Below, one piece after another: positions 59,052 to 64,000 of a stretch of 64,000 bases of DNA. The DNA comes from Xanthomonas translucens pv. cerealis. Its GTDB lineage: Bacteria > Pseudomonadota > Gammaproteobacteria > Xanthomonadales > Xanthomonadaceae. Where the stretch lies: positions 1,674,001 through 1,738,000 of the forward strand of contig NZ_CP038228.1 of NCBI RefSeq assembly GCF_006838285.1, in the 5' to 3' direction. Numbering within the stretch: the first letter of the stretch is position 1; every line of letters starts with the position of its first letter. The position numbers were made by a program, and so were the translations under genes. A model generated the notes under the pieces. The model did not search any database. It was not told the DNA's origin and saw only the letters and a list, made by a program, of their open reading frames with translations.

Positions 59052-61715
59052 GTGCCGCGCCAGCGCGCCAGCAAACCGATCGCGCCCGGCGCCGGCAGTG
59101 TCGCAGCGACAGTGCTGCGCAAGCTGCAAGCGCCCGAGCAGGCACTGCTGAGCTGTCTGCAGCAGGCACCCGACGGCGTGGTGGTGATCGACGCGGACGC
59201 ACACATCCTGGCCTTCAACCAGACCGCCGAAGCGCTGTGGGGGTTACCGCAGGCGCAGGTGCTGGGGCGTCCGCTCGGCGAACTGGTGCCGGAGAATGCG
59301 CGCGCAGCGTTCCTGGCCAGATGCATGCAGCACGGTTCGGGCGCCCCCGGCGACAGCTACGAACTGCAGTTGCCCGGCACCGACGGCGTGCAGCGCTGGG
59401 TGGCGGTGAGCGCGGCCACGGTGCCGCAGGAATCTGCGCCGCTGTACGTGGTGTTCGTGCGCGACATCAGTGCCGAACGCGAGCGCGACGCCAGGATGCG
59501 GCTGCTGTCGCTGGCGCTGGATCGCAGCGACAACGCCATCGTGGTGTGCGACCCGCAACTGGCCATTCTCTATGTCAACGCCGGTTTCGTGCACATGTTC
59601 GGCCATGCCGCCGCCGACGTGCGCGGGCTGCTGCCGAGCAGCGTGCTGAACGGCGCCGGCACCGACATGCAGATGATCGTGCAGGCCCGCGAGCGCGTGG
59701 TCAGCGGCCTGGGCCACCAGACCGACCTGCTGGTCTACCGCAAGGACGGCTCGCCGCTGTGGACAACGATCGTGGCCAATCCGATCGCCGACGCGGACGG
59801 CGGCATCCAGCATTACGTGCTGTCGTTCACCGACATCACCCAGAGCAAGATGCACGAGATCCTGCACAAGAACGTGCTCGACGCGCTGGTCCGCGAACAG
59901 CCGCTGGTCGACGTGGCGACCCTGATCTGCAGCGAGGTCGAGCGCATCGCCCCGCAGGTGGTGGCCTCGATCATCAGCGTCGATGGCAATGGCCGGCTGC
60001 ACCCGCTGGCCTCGCCGAGCCTGCCGACCGCGTTCAACGCCGTGGTCGAATCCATGCGCGTGGGCCCCGCCTCCGGCGCCTGCGGCGCGGCGATCTGGCG
60101 TGGCAAGCAGGTGCTGGTGCGCGATACCGCCACCGATCCGCTGTTCGCCGATTACCGCGCGCTGGTGCAGCAACTCGACCTGGGCAGCTGCGTGGCCAGC
60201 CCGATCACGTCCAGCGGCGGGCGCGTGCTCGGCAGTTTCGCGCTGTATTACCGCGACCGCTGCGAACCGCAAGCCTGGCACCTGCGGCTGATCGAGCTGT
60301 GCCTGCACCTATGTGCGCTGGCGCTGGAGCGCGAGCAGACCAAGGCGCGTGTGCACCAGCTGGCGTTCTACGATGCGCTGACCGACCTGCCCAACCGGGT
60401 GATGTTCAGCGCTCGCGCCGAACAGGCGCTGGCCGCCGCCGAATACCACGCGTTTCCGGTGGCGATCCTGTTCGTCGACATCGACCGCTTCAAGCGCGTC
60501 AATGAGACCCAGGGCCATGCCGCTGGCGACAGCCTGCTGCGCGACATCGCGCGACGCCTTGGCGAAACCTTGAGCGCGACCGACCTGATCGGCCGCCAGG
60601 CCGGCGACGAGTTCGTGCTGATGCTGCCGCAGTGCGGTGCCGAGCAGGCGGCCGGGGTGGCCGAGCGCCTGCTGTTGGCGCTGGCCGAGCCGGTGGTGGT
60701 GGGGAACGTGACCCTGCACCCGGGCGCCAGCATCGGCGTGGCAATGTTCCCCGACGACGGGCGCGACATCGAAACCCTGCTGCGCCACGCCGACCTGGCC
60801 ATGTACCGGGCCAAGAACGAAGGCGGCGGCAGTTTCCGCTTCTTCAGCGCCGACATGAACCGCATGGCGCAGGAACGCGTGGCGCTGGAGGCCGCGCTGC
60901 GCGAAGCGTTGCGCCGCGATCAGCTGCAACTTCACTACCAGCCGCAGCTGCACAGCCAGCCGCCCTGCGCGCTGTACGGCGTGGAAGCGCTGCTGCGCTG
61001 GCAGCACCCGCATCTGGGCGACATCTCGCCGGCACGCTTCGTGCCGATGGCCGAGGAATGCGGGCTGATCGACGAACTGGGACATTGGGCGCTGCGCCAG
61101 GCCTGCCGGCAGATGGCCGATTGGCGCCTGCGTGGGGTGCCGGTGCCGCGCGTGGCGGTCAACCTGTCGGCCAGCAACTTCGCCGACGCGCAGCTGCCCG
61201 CGCGCGTGGCGCAGATGCTGAGCACGCATGGGTTGCTGCCCAGCGACCTGGCACTGGAGATGACCGAGAGCGTCATGCTGTCCAACGCACCGGCGGTGCT
61301 GGCCAATCTGCGTCAATTGCAGGCCAGCGGCGTGCGCCTGTCGCTGGACGATTTCGGAACAGGCTATTCCAGCCTCAGCCATCTGCACCAGCTGCCGGTC
61401 AACGAACTCAAGCTGGACATGAGCTTCGTGCGCGACCTGGAACACAGCGAGACCGCGCGCGCATTGACCACTTCGGTACTGCGCATCGGCGAGAGCCTGC
61501 ACCTGCACACCGTCGCCGAGGGCGTGGAAACCGAGGCGCAACGCGCCTTCCTGTCATGGCTGGGCTGCGACGTGCTGCAGGGCTTCCTGTTCGCGCCGGC
61601 GTTGCCGGCCATCCAGCTGGAACGCTGGCTGGACGCGCGCCTGGCCGACACGGATCGTGCAACGCCGCCCGGTTCCCGCGGCGCGAAACCAAGGGCCGCG
61701 CCACCCATCGGTTAG
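59052..61715 (+). CDS. PAS-PAS-GAF-GGDEF-EAL c-di-GMP turnover protein
   Basis: The 887-residue cytoplasmic protein has two PAS domains (about 30-140 and 148-270), a GAF domain (about 275-430), GGDEF (about 440-600) and EAL (about 620-875). The GGDEF signature is AGDEF near residue 517 and may be weak or regulatory. The EAL domain keeps EALLRW (E645), NLSASNF, EMTESVM, DDFGTGYSS, KLDMSFV and AEGVETE, so phosphodiesterase activity is likely. An in-frame stop sits just before GTG 59052, which limits the start to this codon or later ones. The layout resembles the haem-based DosP enzymes, but no haem ligand can be assigned here. Confidence 0.9.
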   Translation: MPRQRASKPIAPGAGSVAATVLRKLQAPEQALLSCLQQAPDGVVVIDADAHILAFNQTAEALWGLPQAQVLGRPLGELVPENARAAFLARCMQHGSGAPGDSYELQLPGTDGVQRWVAVSAATVPQESAPLYVVFVRDISAERERDARMRLLSLALDRSDNAIVVCDPQLAILYVNAGFVHMFGHAAADVRGLLPSSVLNGAGTDMQMIVQARERVVSGLGHQTDLLVYRKDGSPLWTTIVANPIADADGGIQHYVLSFTDITQSKMHEILHKNVLDALVREQPLVDVATLICSEVERIAPQVVASIISVDGNGRLHPLASPSLPTAFNAVVESMRVGPASGACGAAIWRGKQVLVRDTATDPLFADYRALVQQLDLGSCVASPITSSGGRVLGSFALYYRDRCEPQAWHLRLIELCLHLCALALEREQTKARVHQLAFYDALTDLPNRVMFSARAEQALAAAEYHAFPVAILFVDIDRFKRVNETQGHAAGDSLLRDIARRLGETLSATDLIGRQAGDEFVLMLPQCGAEQAAGVAERLLLALAEPVVVGNVTLHPGASIGVAMFPDDGRDIETLLRHADLAMYRAKNEGGGSFRFFSADMNRMAQERVALEAALREALRRDQLQLHYQPQLHSQPPCALYGVEALLRWQHPHLGDISPARFVPMAEECGLIDELGHWALRQACRQMADWRLRGVPVPRVAVNLSASNFADAQLPARVAQMLSTHGLLPSDLALEMTESVMLSNAPAVLANLRQLQASGVRLSLDDFGTGYSSLSHLHQLPVNELKLDMSFVRDLEHSETARALTTSVLRIGESLHLHTVAEGVETEAQRAFLSWLGCDVLQGFLFAPALPAIQLERWLDARLADTDRATPPGSRGAKPRAAPPIG

Positions 61716-61793
61716 AGCGCGTCATCCATCCGCGAGCCGATCGCGGCACAATTATTGCCTGATGCGCGGCACATTTTCACCCCCTGTCAGGCA

Positions 61794-62525
61794 ATGCCGA
61801 TCCGTTTCCTGTTGTCGCTGCTGCTGTTATCCGCCAGTGCTGCGCTCGCCGCGCAGACGCTGCCGCTTGCCTATCCCGAGGGCGTGCGCCGCTTCTCCAC
61901 CCACCACTGTGGATCGGCACCGTCGATGGCCGCGCCGGCTCTCTGCCGCCCGACGCGCGACAGCGACGCCTGCCGCAGCCACGCGCTGCGGCTGATCGCG
62001 CAATGGCCGGACCAGTTGCCGATCCGCGCCCTGTAGCGCAGCGCCAAGCACACGCTGCTGGTCGCCAGCGGCCACGCGGGGTGTACGCCATTGCGGTCGG
62101 CGCCGGCGGCGCGAACGGCACGCCGCAGCGCCTGCCCGGCTTGCCCGGCTTGCCCGGCAGCGTCAGCCTGAGCCAGCCGGTGCAGCAAGGCGGCTGTGGT
62201 CGGCCGTCAAGCGCGAAGGCGTGATGCGCTAACCAACGGCGGTGGCCAGCCGGCATGCCTGCGCGATGCCGACGGCACACTGTGCTTCCCGCTGATCTCC
62301 GGCTTCGCGCAGATCGATCCGCTCGCGCTCGGCCTGCGCCGCGCGCAGGCGCCGCCGGTGCGGATCCAGTCGCTCGACGTCGGCGGCCACAGCGTGCCGC
62401 TGACCGCCGAGCTACACCTGCCGCCGCACAGCCACGACATCGAAGTGGGCTTCACCGCGATCAACCTGAGGCAGCCTGCACTTCGCGTTGCCGCCATGGA
62501 ACGACAGCACATCGAACCGCCTTGA
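61794..62525 (+). pseudogene. Remnant of a propeller-Y_Y_Y signalling protein
   Basis: A signal peptide (MPIRFLLSLLLLSASAALA) and some 60 following residues end in a stop at 62036. After a region with no consistent frame, another frame (about 62230-62525) resembles the last propeller blade and start of a Y_Y_Y domain (DADGTLCFPLISGFAQIDP, PPVRIQSLDVGG, HDIEVGFTAINLRQP). No membrane or output domain remains. The fragment is of the same family as the two genes at the left end and is best read as a gene with a large internal deletion and frameshifts. Confidence 0.75.
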
Positions 62526-62526
62526 A

Positions 62527-64000
62527 TCAGGCGGAAACCGTATCGGCCACGTCCTGGTATTCCTGGATCCGATCGAAGTTCATGTAGCGGTAGATCTGCT
62601 CGCCGCTGGTCTTGATCACGCCCACGTCGGCCATGTACTCGTCCTTGGTCGGGATGCGGCCCAGGCGCGAGCAGATCGCCGCCAGTTCCGCCGAGCCCAG
62701 GTACACGTTGGTGTTACGGCCCAGGCGGTTGGGGAAGTTGCGGGTGGAGGTGGAGAACACCGTGGCGCCTTCGCGCGCCTGCGCCTGGTTGCCCATGCAC
62801 AGCGAGCAGCCTGGCATTTCCATGCGCGCGCCGGCTGCGCCGAAGGTGCCGTAGTGGCCTTCCTTGGTCAGCTCGGAGGCGTCCATCTTGGTTGGCGGCG
62901 CGACCCACAGCCGGGTCGGAATGTCGCGCTTGCCTTCCAGCAGCTTGGCCGCGGCGCGGAAGTGGCCGATGTTGGTCATGCACGACCCGATGAACACTTC
63001 GTCGATCGCCGCGCCGGCGACCTCGGACAGCGTCTTGACGTCGTCCGGATCGTTCGGGCAGGCCACGATCGGCTCGTGGATGTCGGCCAGGTCGATCTCG
63101 ATCACCGCGGCGTACTCGGCATCGGCGTCCGGCTCGAGCAGCTGCGGATCGGCCAGCCACTCTTCCATCTTCTTGATGCGCCGGCCCAGGGTGCGCGCAT
63201 CGGCGTAGCCCTCGGCGATCATCCAGCGCAGCAGGGTGATGTTGCTGGTCAGGTATTCGATGATCGGCGCCTTGTCCAGACGCACCGAGCAACCGGCGGC
63301 AGAGCGCTCGGCCGAGGCGTCGGACAGCTCGAACGCCTGCTCCACCTTCAGGTGCGGCAAGCCTTCGATTTCGAGAATGCGGCCGGAGAAGATGTTCTTC
63401 TTGCCCTGCTTGGCCACGGTCAGCAGACCGTCCTTGATCGCGTACAGCGGGATCGCGTTGACCAGGTCGCGCAGGGTCACGCCCGGCTGCATCTCGCCTT
63501 TGAAGCGCACCAGCACGCTCTCCGGCATGTCCAGCGGCATGACCCCGGTGGCGGCGGCGAACGCAACCAGGCCGGAGCCGGCCGGGAACGAGATGCCGAT
63601 CGGGAAGCGGGTGTGCGAGTCGCCGCCGGTGCCAACCGTGTCGGGCAGCAGCATGCGGTTGAGCCAGCTGTGGATCACGCCGTCGCCCGGACGCAGCGAC
63701 ACGCCGCCGCGGGTGGAAATGAACTCCGGCAGGCTGTGGTGGGTCTTGACGTCCACCGGCTTCGGATAGGCGGCGGTGTGGCAGAACGACTGCATCACCA
63801 GGTCGGCGGAGAAGCCTAGGCAGGCCAGGTCCTTCAGCTCGTCGCGGGTCATCGGCCCGGTGGTGTCCTGCGAGCCCACCGAGGTCATCTTCGGCTCGCA
63901 ATAGGTGCCCGGACGCATGCCTTCGCCTTCCGGCAAACCGCAGGCGCGGCCGACCATCTTCTGCGCCAGCGAGAAGCCCTTGCCGGTATCCGGCGGCACC
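62527..64000 (-). CDS. acnB: Aconitate hydratase B (5' part outside window)
   Basis: The visible 490 residues are the C-terminal half of AcnB, which interconverts citrate and isocitrate in the TCA cycle using a [4Fe-4S] cluster. Cluster Cys motifs are [12 protein letters not shown] and [10 protein letters not shown], and substrate-site stretches [13 protein letters not shown] and [10 protein letters not shown] are intact. The gene starts beyond the right edge. It converges on the pseudogene fragment and is the only metabolic gene in the window, so it marks the end of the motility cluster. Confidence 0.96.
   Translation of the reverse strand, partial: VPPDTGKGFSLAQKMVGRACGLPEGEGMRPGTYCEPKMTSVGSQDTTGPMTRDELKDLACLGFSADLVMQSFCHTAAYPKPVDVKTHHSLPEFISTRGGVSLRPGDGVIHSWLNRMLLPDTVGTGGDSHTRFPIGISFPAGSGLVAFAAATGVMPLDMPESVLVRFKGEMQPGVTLRDLVNAIPLYAIKDGLLTVAKQGKKNIFSGRILEIEGLPHLKVEQAFELSDASAERSAAGCSVRLDKAPIIEYLTSNITLLRWMIAEGYADARTLGRRIKKMEEWLADPQLLEPDADAEYAAVIEIDLADIHEPIVACPNDPDDVKTLSEVAGAAIDEVFIGSCMTNIGHFRAAAKLLEGKRDIPTRLWVAPPTKMDASELTKEGHYGTFGAAGARMEMPGCSLCMGNQAQAREGATVFSTSTRNFPNRLGRNTNVYLGSAELAAICSRLGRIPTKDEYMADVGVIKTSGEQIYRYMNFDRIQEYQDVADTVSA

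Overview
The window is about 64 kb of GC-rich bacterial chromosome. It carries most of the late flagellar and chemotaxis genes of a gammaproteobacterium of the Xanthomonadaceae, most likely Xanthomonas. Three things point there: the gene order (flhB-flhA-flhF-fleN-fliA-cheY-cheZ-cheA-motCD-parC-parP, then a second cheY-cheA, a long run of chemoreceptor genes, and cheW/cheR/cheD/cheB), the intergenic GTAGGAGCGGCTTCAGCCGCGA-type palindromes and GGGGACC repeats, and the periplasmic-propeller/GGDEF proteins. The identification rests on gene order and sequence style only, because no search could be run.

Layout. 1-5861: two tandem, paralogous periplasmic propeller-Y_Y_Y-GGDEF proteins (diguanylate cyclases), the first cut by the window edge. 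5932-12674: a putative sigma-54 promoter, then flhB, flhA, flhF, fleN and fliA (export gate, flagellar placement and number, sigma-28). 12693-19494: cheY1-cheZ-cheA1, an intergenic repeat element, then motC-motD-parC-parP-like genes (stator and array positioning). 19712-22471: a sigma-28-type promoter and a STAS protein-cheY2-cheA2 operon. 23068-56215: eleven chemoreceptor genes (MCP-1 to MCP-11), all on the + strand. Interspersed are an outer-membrane channel-like protein, a DUF6436-like membrane protein, a PilZ/YcgR-like c-di-GMP effector, cheW, an exported OB-fold-like protein and a free-standing four-helix-bundle sensor domain. 56258-58851: cheR-cheD-cheB. 59052-61715: a PAS-PAS-GAF-GGDEF-EAL protein. 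61794-62525: a decayed propeller/Y_Y_Y gene. 62527-64000 on the minus strand: acnB, cut by the window edge.

How it fits together. FliA is encoded inside the window, and about a dozen sites of the form T(C/A)AA-N15-G(C/T)CGNTAN lie in front of motC, the cheY2 operon, several receptors, the pilZ gene, cheW and cheR. The window therefore looks like a concentrated sigma-28 regulon. Eight of the eleven receptors end in a CheR/CheB tethering tail (seven as W-x-x-F, one degenerate), and the CheR here carries the matching glycine-loop insertion. Cyclic-di-GMP enzymes at both ends and the PilZ protein in the middle tie second-messenger control to the motor.

The least ordinary parts are these: an orphan receptor sensor domain in an operon with its paralogue receptor MCP-11; a 3.1-kb duplication and mosaic recombination inside the receptor array; very compact regulatory overlaps (a terminator T-tract serving as a -35 element, a stop codon serving as a -10 element, an apparently leaderless motC transcript); a 35-residue tandem repeat in the ParP-like protein; and small secreted or membrane proteins of unknown function under sigma-28-type promoters.
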